From: Petrimonas sulfuriphila
GTDB lineage: Bacteria; Bacteroidota; Bacteroidia; Bacteroidales; Dysgonomonadaceae
Direction: 5' to 3'
Length of the DNA: 64,000 nucleotides
NCBI GenBank assembly: GCA_038561985.1
Contig: CP073276.1
Span: 1,612,001 to 1,676,000, forward strand
Made by a program: the position numbers and the translations under genes. The notes beneath the pieces are model-generated. The model was given only the letters and a program-made list of their open reading frames with translations, did no database searches and was not told the origin of the DNA. Within the stretch, counting starts at the first letter, position 1. Every line of letters starts with the position of its first letter. Positions 1 through 7,343 of the stretch are shown in pieces.

Positions 1-94
1 GTGTGATTTTAAGTATAAAGGCTGGCTGAAGTAATAGGCTTAATTCGTCGTGGCGGTGAAATATTCAACGCAACAATCGAACAACGTTTTTCGG

Positions 95-1717
95 ATGAAA
101 AAGCAAACGTGCCCCAATATTACCATCAAAAGCATACTCTTCGCGGGTGTGCTTTTTGTGCTTATGTTACCCGCCCGTCCGCAACAACCGCCACCAACCA
201 ACCCAAACGTGAAGATTGTCGAACTGAAGCAAGCCGATTTGCTTTATAAACGGGAAAGTTCCGAAGCTCAAATCTTGAAGGATAACGTGGTCTTGTATCA
301 CGAAGGTGCTTTTATGTATTGCGACAGCGCCTACCTGTTCGAAAAAACGAACACGTTCGAAGCTTTCAGCAATGTCCGGATGGAACAGGGCGATACCATT
401 TTCGTGTACGGTGATTACCTGCATTACGACGGGAATACCCGCCTGGCACGCCTTCGGGACAATATCCGTATGGAAGACCGTCAGGTTACGCTCTTTACAG
501 ATAGCCTGAACTACGACCGTGAGGCAAACCTGGGGTATTACTTTGACGGGGGAATGCTGGTGGACGAAAAGAATGAGCTTACCTCCTTTTGGGGACAGTA
601 TGATCCGGTAAGCAAGGACGCCCTGTTCAGCGACAGCGTAAAACTGGTCAATGAGGACTATACTATATTCGCCGATACACTGAAATACAACACGGAGAGC
701 AAGGTCGCTGATATCCTGGGTCCTTCAACCATTGTCTCAGACAGCGGGTTTATCAAAACATCACACGGGTGGTACAACACCGGGACTGACGACGCACGGT
801 TGTTTGACCGATCAGAAATTTACAGCAGTGACAGCACAAAGATGCTTGTGGGAGACACCATTTTCTATAACCGGCAAACCGGTCTGGGGGAGGTCTTCGG
901 TAATATGTACCTCGAGGATTTTGAGCAGAAAGCCATCTTGCGTGGAAACTACGGAACGTATAACGAGAAAACCGAGTATGGAATGGCAACCGACTCGGCT
1001 TATGCTGTTGATTATTCACAGAGCGACAGCCTTTTTCTTCATGGAGACACGCTGAAAATGTTTACCGACTCCATTTACAAGGAGATCAAGGCGTATTACA
1101 ACGTCCGGTTTTATAGGGAAGATATTCAGGGGGTTTGTGATTCCATGAACTACGTTCAAAAAGATTCCGCGTTGTACCTCCTCGGCAATCCGGTCATTTG
1201 GAATAAAAGCAATCAGATTCTCGGCAACCGTATCGATATTTATCTGAACGACAGTACTATTGATAAAGCACACGTGAGGGATTATGCCCTTGCCATCCAG
1301 GACAGAGAAATGACGGGACAATATAACCAGATAAGCGGAAGGGATTTGAAAGCCTTTTTTGCAGAAGGGGAACTCAGGCACGTTTTGGTGGAGGGGAATG
1401 CCGAATCGCTTTATTACCTGGTGGAAGAAGATAGTGCGCACACCGTTATAGGATTGAACAAAACCGAAAGCGCCTACCTGTCCATGGACTTCCTGGACGA
1501 TGAGTTGCAGAAACTAAAACTATGGTCATCCACTAAGGCTGTAACTACCCCGTTGAGCCAACTGAAACAGGAGGAATCGAAATTAAAAGGGTTTATGTGG
1601 CTCGACTACCTGAGGCCGCTCCACAAAATGGATATCTTCCGGCGCAACGAACGTCAGGGCCCCGATAGCGAAGTGCAGGCCCCGAGAAGATTCTCACGGG
1701 ACGATGCTGTTGAATAG
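95..1717 (+). CDS. OstA-like (LptA/LptD N-domain-like) exported protein
   Basis: Predicted exported protein of about 540 residues. The start at ATG 95 (MKKQTCPN) is preferred over the upstream GTG at 50 because it puts a hydrophobic signal peptide (ILFAGVLFVLMLP) at the N terminus. The body is a long run of short beta-strand repeats with patterns such as DNVVLYHEGAFMYCDSAYLF and DNIRMEDRQVTLFTDSLNY, typical of the OstA/LptA beta-jellyroll used in lipopolysaccharide transport. It is far longer than LptA (about 185 aa) and lacks an obvious LptD barrel, which matches the Bacteroidota OstA-like family. A role in moving LPS or other lipids across the periplasm is inferred from the family. A small membrane protein and mutL follow on the same strand. 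Confidence 0.8.
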   Translation: MKKQTCPNITIKSILFAGVLFVLMLPARPQQPPPTNPNVKIVELKQADLLYKRESSEAQILKDNVVLYHEGAFMYCDSAYLFEKTNTFEAFSNVRMEQGDTIFVYGDYLHYDGNTRLARLRDNIRMEDRQVTLFTDSLNYDREANLGYYFDGGMLVDEKNELTSFWGQYDPVSKDALFSDSVKLVNEDYTIFADTLKYNTESKVADILGPSTIVSDSGFIKTSHGWYNTGTDDARLFDRSEIYSSDSTKMLVGDTIFYNRQTGLGEVFGNMYLEDFEQKAILRGNYGTYNEKTEYGMATDSAYAVDYSQSDSLFLHGDTLKMFTDSIYKEIKAYYNVRFYREDIQGVCDSMNYVQKDSALYLLGNPVIWNKSNQILGNRIDIYLNDSTIDKAHVRDYALAIQDREMTGQYNQISGRDLKAFFAEGELRHVLVEGNAESLYYLVEEDSAHTVIGLNKTESAYLSMDFLDDELQKLKLWSSTKAVTTPLSQLKQEESKLKGFMWLDYLRPLHKMDIFRRNERQGPDSEVQAPRRFSRDDAVE

Positions 1718-1776
1718 ATGACTTTTGTTTTTTAGTATTCTTTTTTTAATTTTGTGTAACGATAAAATTGACAGCT

Positions 1777-2115
1777 ATGGGAATGTTCTTTTTTTACAAC
1801 AATAAAAAACCTCGAAAATTTAATTACACACCCATACTTTACGATCCGGACAAGGAGGAACGAAAAGAACAGATGGAAAAAAGAATCCGGAGGATCCGGG
1901 AAGAGGTAGCCCGAGAAGAGGGTAAAACAGTCGAAACACCGCGGGAGGCTGTCAACACTGACTTTGGTGAAGCGTTCCTCTCCCAGACTAAGTATTTGAA
2001 ACGCAGAAAAGAAAAAGAAAAAGAGGGAAGCAAGCCTTTTTTTACCAGCAACCTTACTGTCGTCTTGCTGATTATTGCGTTGCTTGTAATCTTCTATTTT
2101 GTGTTCCTGCGCTAA
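1777..2115 (+). CDS. small charged protein with C-terminal membrane anchor
   Basis: A 112-residue protein of unknown function. ATG 1777 (MGMFFFYNNKKPRKFNY) is chosen over the in-frame TTG at 1768. The middle is a highly charged, probably helical segment (KEERKEQMEKRIRRIREEV), and the C terminus is one transmembrane helix (VVLLIIALLVIFYFVFL) ending in R. The shape suggests a tail-anchored inner-membrane protein. It sits between the OstA-like gene and mutL, 16 nt before the mutL start, so it is probably co-transcribed with one or both. Small proteins of this shape are common beside mutL in Bacteroidota; I do not recognise a named family. Confidence 0.7.
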   Translation: MGMFFFYNNKKPRKFNYTPILYDPDKEERKEQMEKRIRRIREEVAREEGKTVETPREAVNTDFGEAFLSQTKYLKRRKEKEKEGSKPFFTSNLTVVLLIIALLVIFYFVFLR

Positions 2116-2131
2116 ACGCTACAACAAAAAC

Positions 2132-3943
2132 ATGACGGATATAATTCATCTGTTACCGGACTCCATAGCCAATCAGATCGCAGCCGGTGAGGTTATTCAA
2201 CGGCCTGCATCTGTAGTGAAAGAACTGATGGAAAACTCGCTCGATGCCAACGCCAAACATATCCACATCATTATTAAAGATGCCGGGAGAACACTCGTTC
2301 AGGTCATTGATGATGGCAAAGGTATGAGTATGACCGATGCACGGATGGCATTTGAACGTCACGCCACATCAAAGATTAAAACCTCCGAAGATCTCTTTGC
2401 CTTGTACACCCGGGGTTTTCGTGGTGAAGCACTCGCATCCGTAGCGGCTATCGCGCACGTAGAACTTAAAACCCGGCGTGCGGAGGATGAAATGGGGACA
2501 TGGTTGAAGATTGCCGGATCGAAGGTAGAAAGCCAGGAAACCATCTTTTGCGCTGTGGGAACTACAATCTCTGTAAAAAACATATTCTTTAATGTGCCGG
2601 CCCGTCGCAAGTTCCTGAAATCGAACGAGACCGAACGACGGAATATCTTCACGGAAATTGAACGTATTGCCCTTGTGAACCCGGACATTGAGTTTACGGT
2701 TATCGAGAACGATGTGCAGACGATGCACCTCCCTCCGGCAAACCTGCGCCAACGCATCGTGCAGATGCAGGGAAAGGGCATCAATCAGCAGCTTATAGAA
2801 ATAAACGAAGAAACCACCCTGGCTAAAATTCACGGATATGTTTCAACGCCGCAGTTCGCCAGAAAGGGGAGAGCTAACCAGTTTTTCTTCGTCAATAACC
2901 GCTACATCCGTCATCCTTTTTTTCACAAAGCGGTCATGACCGCATACGAACCGTTGATTTCGGCTACCGAGAATCCCAATTATTTCATTTATTTCGAAGT
3001 GGAGCCGGATACGATAGATGTGAATATCCATCCCACGAAAACCGAAGTGAAATTTGAGAACGAGCGTGCCTTATGGCAAATCCTGATGGTAACGGTAAAG
3101 GAATCACTCGGAAAATTCAATGCTATCCCCAGCATAGATTTTGATACGGCAGATGCACCCGACATTCCTATTTTTGACCCGTCGAAGTCTACTTCGATGC
3201 CAAAAGTGAATATCAATCCTGATTACAACCCTTTTCAACCTTCATACGGAGAGAGTACCCGGATTTCGAAACCCAGGCTCGACTGGGAACAGATGTACCG
3301 GGGATTTGAAAATGAAGGAAAGCCAATGTCCGGTTCACCCGATGCGGACGCAACCCTTTTTCAGTCCAACGAATCGTTAGTTTCACCCAAACATTACCAG
3401 TACAAGGAGAAATATATCCTTACGTCGGTAAAATCGGGGTTGATGATTATTGACCAGCATCGCTCACATGTTCGTATTCTTTTTGAAAAGTACCTTTCCC
3501 AGATAACCAACAGAAAGGGTATTTCTCAGCGGGTGCTGTTTCCCGAAAGAATCGAACTGACCTCTTCCGAAGCTTCTTCTCTTTCAGAAATTCAGGAAGA
3601 TATGGAGGCACTGGGCTTTGAAATGAGTGACTTGGGAAATAATTCTTTTGCCATTCAAGGTATTCCGTCGGAATTACAAAACGTTGATGCTGTGGCATTG
3701 GTGCGTTCCATGATCGATAAAAACATGGAGACCGGCAGCAACATCCAGGAGCAGATGCATGAAAAACTGGCGTTGTCGATGGCAAATTTCACGGCTATTC
3801 CCGCAGGAAAATCACTTACGGAAGAAGAAATGCTGCGGATGGTCGATCAGCTGTTCGCCTGCCAGTCACCCAATCACACACCCGACGGAAAATCAATAAT
3901 AACCGTCATTTCTGATGACGAGATGGAAAATAAACTGAAATAA
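2132..3943 (+). CDS. mutL: DNA mismatch repair protein MutL
   Basis: MutL couples mismatch recognition by MutS to downstream repair. The start ATG 2132 gives MTDIIHLLPDSIANQIAAGE, the canonical N terminus; an earlier in-frame start at 2099 overlaps the previous gene and is unlikely. GHKL ATPase motifs are clear: KELMENSLDA (motif I), DDGKGM (motif II) and GFRGEALASV (motif III), followed by the conserved GTTISVKNIFFNVPARRKF region. The C-terminal dimerization domain contains DQHRSHVRILFE where endonuclease-type MutL has DQHAxxE; the glutamate is replaced by valine and the ACxxA motif reads ANFTA. This suggests no intrinsic endonuclease. Length (603 aa) is normal. Confidence 0.96.
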   Translation: MTDIIHLLPDSIANQIAAGEVIQRPASVVKELMENSLDANAKHIHIIIKDAGRTLVQVIDDGKGMSMTDARMAFERHATSKIKTSEDLFALYTRGFRGEALASVAAIAHVELKTRRAEDEMGTWLKIAGSKVESQETIFCAVGTTISVKNIFFNVPARRKFLKSNETERRNIFTEIERIALVNPDIEFTVIENDVQTMHLPPANLRQRIVQMQGKGINQQLIEINEETTLAKIHGYVSTPQFARKGRANQFFFVNNRYIRHPFFHKAVMTAYEPLISATENPNYFIYFEVEPDTIDVNIHPTKTEVKFENERALWQILMVTVKESLGKFNAIPSIDFDTADAPDIPIFDPSKSTSMPKVNINPDYNPFQPSYGESTRISKPRLDWEQMYRGFENEGKPMSGSPDADATLFQSNESLVSPKHYQYKEKYILTSVKSGLMIIDQHRSHVRILFEKYLSQITNRKGISQRVLFPERIELTSSEASSLSEIQEDMEALGFEMSDLGNNSFAIQGIPSELQNVDAVALVRSMIDKNMETGSNIQEQMHEKLALSMANFTAIPAGKSLTEEEMLRMVDQLFACQSPNHTPDGKSIITVISDDEMENKLK

Positions 3944-3960
3944 TTTAAATTCTTTGACTT

Positions 3961-4926
3961 ATGGAATACGCATTTTGTGGAACGAGCGGCTTGCAGTTGC
4001 CCCGGATTTCGCTCGGATTGTGGCACAACTTCGGTTATACCGACGATTTTGAAGAAGCGCGAAACATGATTGTCCACGCCTTTGATCAGGGAGTGACCCA
4101 TTTTGATATTGCCAACAATTACGGTCCACCTCCGGGTTCGGCCGAATCCAATTTTGGAAAGATACTGAAAGAAAACCTGGCCTCGCACCGCGATGAAATG
4201 ATCATTTCGTCCAAAGCCGGATATCTGATGTGGAACGGCCCCTACGGTAACGGATCCTCCAGGAAATACCTGATGGCGAGCCTGAACCAGAGTTTAAAAC
4301 GTACGGGATTGGAATATTTTGATATCTTCTATTCCCACCGGTACGATTCAACTACGCCCATAGAGGAGACCATGCAGGCGCTGATCGACATAGTGAAACA
4401 GGGGAAAGCCTTATACGTGGGCTTGTCGAACTATCCGGCTGACAAAGCCCGTGAAGCCATGATCTATTTGAACGCTCAGCATGTCCCGAGCCTGATTTAT
4501 CAAGGTAAATACAGCATGTTCAACCGGCAGCCCGAGGAAGAGATCCTGCCAGTTACCAGTGAGTTCGGTTCCGGATTTATCGCCTTTTCTCCATTGGCTC
4601 AAGGAGTTCTAACCGATAAATACCTGAACGGTATTCCCGATCAAAGCCGTGCTGCCGACCCTACAGGGTTTCTGAGAAAGGAGCAGGTTACGGAAGAGTT
4701 AGTCGCCAAAGTGAGAAAATTGAACGAGATCGCTCGTGACCGCGGACAGACTATGGCTGAAATGGCGGTTGCCTGGACGTTGCGCGACGAGCGTGTGACC
4801 TCGGTGATCGTAGGAACGCGGAACGTAAAACAGTTGCAGGACAATCTGGGATCGTTGAACAATCTTCGTTTCATATCGGAAGAATTAGCATTGATCGACA
4901 ATATTTTAGGCGGAGCAACGTTATAA
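3961..4926 (+). CDS. aldo/keto reductase (YghZ / L-glyceraldehyde-3-phosphate reductase type)
   Basis: NADPH-dependent aldo/keto reductase of 321 residues, cytoplasmic. The N terminus (GTSGLQLPRISLGLWHNFG) and FDIANNYGPPPGSAE carry the catalytic Asp and Tyr; SSKAGYLMWNGPYG carries the catalytic Lys; YSHRYD supplies the His of the tetrad. The C-terminal VIVGTRNVKQLQDNL is the usual cofactor-binding segment. The GPPPGSAE and MWNGPYG signatures match the YghZ subgroup that reduces small aldehydes such as methylglyoxal or L-glyceraldehyde 3-phosphate. It starts 17 nt after mutL, but no functional link is implied. The substrate in this organism is not determinable from sequence. Confidence 0.9.
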   Translation: MEYAFCGTSGLQLPRISLGLWHNFGYTDDFEEARNMIVHAFDQGVTHFDIANNYGPPPGSAESNFGKILKENLASHRDEMIISSKAGYLMWNGPYGNGSSRKYLMASLNQSLKRTGLEYFDIFYSHRYDSTTPIEETMQALIDIVKQGKALYVGLSNYPADKAREAMIYLNAQHVPSLIYQGKYSMFNRQPEEEILPVTSEFGSGFIAFSPLAQGVLTDKYLNGIPDQSRAADPTGFLRKEQVTEELVAKVRKLNEIARDRGQTMAEMAVAWTLRDERVTSVIVGTRNVKQLQDNLGSLNNLRFISEELALIDNILGGATL

Positions 4927-4950
4927 CTTAAACGTTGTTCCTGAATTGAA

Positions 4951-5403
4951 ATGAGAAGATCTGCACCTGTTCTTTTTATCACCCTTCTGCTTTCGGTTGT
5001 TTCCTGTGTAGATGAAGCATCCCGGTTTACGGTTCCCTATTCCCGGGTGTTTTTCCGGATCGATGTCAACGGGTTGGATTCCGATTTGACGTTTTTTGGC
5101 CACAAGACATTTGTTCAGGGAAGAACCGTTGGAGAACAAACCGGGTATGGAGGGTTACTGGTTTTCAGAACAGCTGAAGGATCGATCTTCGCCTACGATC
5201 TTAGTTGTCCCCATGAAGATAACCGTGAGGTCAAGGTGCAGCCTGCCGACAACGGCAAGGCCGTCTGTCCCAAATGCGGCAGTGTGTTTGTTACAATGTA
5301 CGGGTTAGGTTCGGTTGAGTCGGGGCCGTCCGCCGAACCGTTACAACGTTACACGGTGAGAAAGGATTTCGGGCGTGAAGGAGTTTTTGTGATCACAAAT
5401 TGA
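4951..5403 (+). CDS. Rieske-like lipoprotein with CxH...CxxC metal site
   Basis: A 150-residue predicted lipoprotein: the signal peptide ends in LLSVVSC with lipidated Cys19. The rest resembles a Rieske [2Fe-2S] fold, with C86-P-H88 and, 17 residues on, C106-P-K-C109-G. In classical Rieske proteins the second pair is CxxH; here it is CxxC, so the cluster would have three Cys and one His, or the site may bind zinc. The YDLSCPHE and VCPKCGSVF contexts are otherwise Rieske-like. It follows the aldo/keto reductase by 24 nt. No partner oxidoreductase lies nearby, so its electron-transfer role is uncertain. Confidence 0.7.
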   Translation: MRRSAPVLFITLLLSVVSCVDEASRFTVPYSRVFFRIDVNGLDSDLTFFGHKTFVQGRTVGEQTGYGGLLVFRTAEGSIFAYDLSCPHEDNREVKVQPADNGKAVCPKCGSVFVTMYGLGSVESGPSAEPLQRYTVRKDFGREGVFVITN

Positions 5404-5434
5404 TCCTGTGGGTGCAAATTTTTGGCGGATTCTC

Positions 5435-5465
5435 TTGTATTAATCAAGAAACATTTCTACATTTG
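5435..5465 (+). promoter_or_regulatory. Bacteroidota-type promoter of the tRNA operon
   Basis: TTG at 5435-5437 and TACATTTG at 5458-5465 are separated by 20 nt, matching the Bacteroidota consensus TTG-N19-21-TAnnTTTG. The predicted start is near 5472, about 23 nt before the first tRNA-Gly half. No other such promoter is seen before the intact tRNAs, so all of 5495-5893 appears to be driven from here. Confidence 0.75.
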
Positions 5466-5566
5466 CAGTCGCTTTTAAAAATTGACAATTCATTGCGGAA
5501 ATAGCTCAGTTTGTAGAGCATAACCTTGCCCCGGAAGGAAAAGATACCCCTAACCTTGGCAAGGAG

Positions 5567-5593
5567 CCGGTGAAGAGTTGCCGGAGTTTTTTT
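5567..5593 (+). terminator. intrinsic terminator in tRNA-half unit 1
   Basis: CCGGTGA and TTGCCGG pair (with two G-U pairs) around the loop AGAG, followed by AG and seven T residues. This is a good Rho-independent terminator lying upstream of both intact tRNAs. Confidence 0.75.
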
Positions 5594-5683
5594 AACAGAG
5601 AATAAATAATTGCGGAAATAGCTCAGTTGGTAGAGCATAACCTTGCCCCGGAAGGAAAAGATACCCCTAACCTTGGCAAGGAG

Positions 5684-5710
5684 CCGGTGAAGAGTTGCCG
5701 GAGTTTTTTT
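5684..5710 (+). terminator. intrinsic terminator in tRNA-half unit 2
   Basis: Identical hairpin and T-run to the copy 117 nt upstream. Transcription from the promoter at 5435 must pass both to reach tRNA-Gly and tRNA-Leu. Confidence 0.75.
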
Positions 5711-5728
5711 AACAGAGAATAAATAATT

Positions 5729-5801
5729 GCGGAAATAGCTCAGTTGGTAGAGCATAACCTTGCCAAGGTTAGGGTCGCGAGTTCGAGTCTCGTTTTCCGC
5801 T
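5729..5801 (+). tRNA. tRNA-Gly (anticodon GCC)
   Basis: Complete 73-nt cloverleaf: acceptor GCGGAAA/TTTCCGC, D-arm GCTC/GAGC, anticodon stem TAACC/GGTTA with loop TTGCCAA, T-arm GCGAG-TTCGAGT-CTCGT, discriminator T. The anticodon GCC is at 5762-5764. CCA is not encoded. Eight nucleotides separate it from tRNA-Leu, so the two are one transcript. Nt 1-36 are repeated twice upstream. Confidence 0.97.
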
Positions 5802-5809
5802 CAAGGTCT

Positions 5810-5893
5810 GCTCGGATGGTGGAATGGTAGACACGCAAGACTTAAAATCTTGTGACCATTACGGTTGTGCGGGTTCAAGTCCCGCTCCGAGTA
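5810..5893 (+). tRNA. tRNA-Leu (anticodon TAA); integration target
   Basis: An 84-nt type II tRNA: acceptor GCTCGGA/TCCGAGT with a first-pair G-U, anticodon arm CAAGA-CTTAAAA-TCTTG, a long variable arm, and T-arm GCGGG-TTCAAGT-CCCGC. Its 3' end is the integration site of the mobile elements that follow, and its last 17 nt recur at 29077-29093. Confidence 0.95.
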
Positions 5894-5894
5894 C
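5878..5894 (+). other. att site, left end of element A (tRNA-Leu 3' end)
   Basis: AGTCCCGCTCCGAGTAC is shared exactly with 29077-29093, and its last 12 nt (CGCTCCGAGTAC) also with 24918-24929. The core lies in the T-arm/acceptor region of tRNA-Leu, a classic tyrosine-recombinase target. Confidence 0.85.
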
Positions 5895-5897
5895 TCC

Positions 5898-5936
5898 AAA
5901 GGGCTGTAAATCTGTTGATTTGCAGCCCTTTGTATT
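5898..5936 (+). terminator. terminator just after the tRNA-Leu att site
   Basis: Arms AAAGGGCTGTAAATC (5898-5912) and GATTTGCAGCCCTTT (5917-5931) around loop TGTT, with one G-U pair, then a T-rich tail. It lies inside the left end of element A, so the element supplies the tRNA operon terminator. A hairpin of different sequence holds the same position at the third att copy (29094-29133). Confidence 0.75.
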
Positions 5937-5941
5937 TCTTA

Positions 5942-5964
5942 GGGGCGCCAAAGGGGCGCCCAAA
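5942..5964. repeat. element A left-end GC-rich repeat
   Basis: GGGGCGCC at 5942-5949 and GGGGCGCCC at 5953-5961 lie close together as an imperfect inverted pair. GGGGCGCCCAAA recurs in the same orientation near the right end (24793-24804), and a decayed version (GGAGCGCCAAAAGGAC) follows the third att copy at 29137. Likely recombinase or excisionase binding sites (inference). Confidence 0.5.
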
Positions 5965-6081
5965 TCAAAATAACAAAAACTTTAAGCATCTTTAACGGTC
6001 AGATAATAATTTAAAGAATAAATTCCTGATATTTTCCATTTTATCGTTATTTTTGCCGATAATGCTTTTCCGGAATAATTT

Positions 6082-6921
6082 ATGGAATCAACTTTTCTCC
6101 GCCTTCAGCAAATCGTAAACCAATACACCTCGTATCGGTTAAAAAAAGCCATCAATCTTTTTGGTCTAAAATCGGAGTATTGGAATAAAGAAACCTTGCA
6201 TACCCACATCGAGGAAGAAATTTACAATTCATCCCTTGAACTTATCGAACTTCACGAAAAACATCCTATCCTGCATATCATCACCAATTTCTCCGATTTG
6301 AAAAACGTGTTATGGGAAAGCACGTTTATCGAATCGCTTTCTCCCGATGAAAGAAAAAAGTATGGGAATTCCGAACAATTATCGTTGAGTTTTGAACAGT
6401 TGAAAAACGACAACACCATTTACGATGAACAAATTCCATACTTCTCCGGTATCCTTTCATCCATTTATTTAACCAAATACATCGCCTACCTGCAATCGCA
6501 ATTGCCCCAAGAACAACCTGCACAAGTTTTGTCCGCATTGGAAACGAAATCCACTTTTGAAGCCGGGTTTACACTTCCTCAAATAAAATTATTGACTCAA
6601 TGCGTGAACGAAGCCCGTATATTTACCGAAAGCATTACAACCGAAACATTTGAAAATATTTTATCCTGCACACTTGCCCGGCCACTAAAATCACGCAACA
6701 ACCGATTGTTGGTATATTTCTTCTCCGCTTTGGACGACCGCAGCCTGATAAACCGCAATTGGCAAGCAGTTATCGATAAAAACCGCCTGTTTCTTTCCTC
6801 CGGAAAAAACAATCCACTTACCCAGACAGATTTATCTTCCGCCAAAACCGAATTAAAAGATTCCTCGCCGAAAGGTTCGGAAATCATCGACAAGTACCTC
6901 AAAGAACTGAAAAATCATTGA
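6082..6921 (+). CDS. uncharacterised protein at element left end
   Basis: A 279-residue soluble protein that I do not recognise. It starts MESTFLRLQQIVNQYTSYRL, is probably largely helical, has no signal peptide or membrane segment, and ends with a lysine-rich tail (SEIIDKYLKELKNH). A TATTTTTG (-7-like) sits at 6048-6055. It is the first gene inside element A. The remnant element C begins with a clear homolog at the same distance from its att copy (MEAIITRLQNFINEFTSYRL at 29260), and the C-terminal NKNRLFLSSGK segment is also found there near 30.92 kb. A conserved position beside att in two elements suggests a backbone role, not cargo. Confidence 0.65.
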   Translation: MESTFLRLQQIVNQYTSYRLKKAINLFGLKSEYWNKETLHTHIEEEIYNSSLELIELHEKHPILHIITNFSDLKNVLWESTFIESLSPDERKKYGNSEQLSLSFEQLKNDNTIYDEQIPYFSGILSSIYLTKYIAYLQSQLPQEQPAQVLSALETKSTFEAGFTLPQIKLLTQCVNEARIFTESITTETFENILSCTLARPLKSRNNRLLVYFFSALDDRSLINRNWQAVIDKNRLFLSSGKNNPLTQTDLSSAKTELKDSSPKGSEIIDKYLKELKNH

Positions 6922-6973
6922 GAATAGGTTGATAACTCAACCATTGTCAATTACACCCCTGCTTTTCATCCTC

Positions 6974-7005
6974 TACTTTTGCCCTTGTAATTACAAAAAC
7001 AAGGG
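6974..7005 (+). promoter_or_regulatory. -7 element and palindromic operator before the HTH gene
   Basis: TACTTTTG at 6974-6981 fits the TAnnTTTG -7 element, though I see no well-spaced TTG upstream. It is followed at once by CCCTTGT (6982-6988) and ACAAGGG (6999-7005), 7-bp inverted arms 10 nt apart. A palindrome at the transcript start of an HTH gene suggests an operator, possibly autoregulatory (inference). Confidence 0.45.
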
Positions 7006-7046
7006 TATGCAGACCCATTTGTATTCATTATTAAAAATAAAAACAA

Positions 7047-7343
7047 ATGGAAAATTCAACATCAATTTTGGAACAACGCGTCCAACAATTAGAAAACAGC
7101 CTGTATCAGGCAAAGAAGATTCTCAGTTTCGAAGAAGCGTGCGCGTTTCTCAACTTTTCGAAAAGCTATCTCTACAAACTCACATCGGCGTGTGCCATTC
7201 CGCATTACAAACCAAGCGGGAAGATGGTCTATTTTGAACGGGAAGAACTGGAGAACTGGCTCAGGCAAAATCCGGTAAAAACCCGGGAGCAAATCGAAAT
7301 GGAAGCCAACGCGTATATTTTGAAGAATAGCAAGAGACGATGA
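7047..7343 (+). CDS. helix-turn-helix DNA-binding protein (excisionase-like)
   Basis: A 98-residue protein with a short N-terminal coiled coil (SILEQRVQQLENSLYQAKK) and an HTH_17-type domain at about residues 28-80: ILSFEEACAFLNFSKSYLYK, then IPHYKPSGKMVYFEREEL. This arrangement is typical of excisionases and control proteins of Bacteroides NBU and Tn4555-type elements, where it often controls excision and downstream replication or mobilization genes. Its last codons overlap the start of the VapE-like gene (ATGA at 7340-7343), so the two are translationally coupled. The palindrome at 6982-7005 is a plausible target. Confidence 0.8.
   Translation: MENSTSILEQRVQQLENSLYQAKKILSFEEACAFLNFSKSYLYKLTSACAIPHYKPSGKMVYFEREELENWLRQNPVKTREQIEMEANAYILKNSKRR

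Larger units (their letters stand above)
5495..5728 (+). repeat. two tandem 117-bp tRNA-Gly-half / antisense / terminator units
   Basis: Unit 1 is 5495-5611 and unit 2 is 5612-5728; they differ at one visible base (TTTG versus TTGG in the D-loop). Each begins with a copy of tRNA-Gly nt 1-36, ending exactly at the last anticodon base. After about 17 nt each carries CCCTAACCTTGGCAAGG (5548-5564 and 5665-5681), the exact 17-nt reverse complement of nt 30-46 of the intact tRNA-Gly (5758-5774). Within a unit CCTTGCC (5524-5530) can pair with GGCAAGG (5558-5564). Each unit then has a terminator hairpin. No 3' tRNA half is present, so these units cannot make tRNA. Function unknown. Confidence 0.9.

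Noticed and set aside
5495-5611. T-box riboswitch
   Set aside because: No T-box consensus, no specifier-loop stem I, and the tRNA-complementary segment matches the anticodon arm over 17 nt instead of a single codon plus the acceptor end.
5444-5755. Minus-strand open frame with a perfectly repeated 39-residue unit over the tRNA repeats
   Set aside because: The 117-bp repeat is a multiple of three, so a frame stays open by chance. It is antisense to tRNA-Gly sequence and has no start signal or family.
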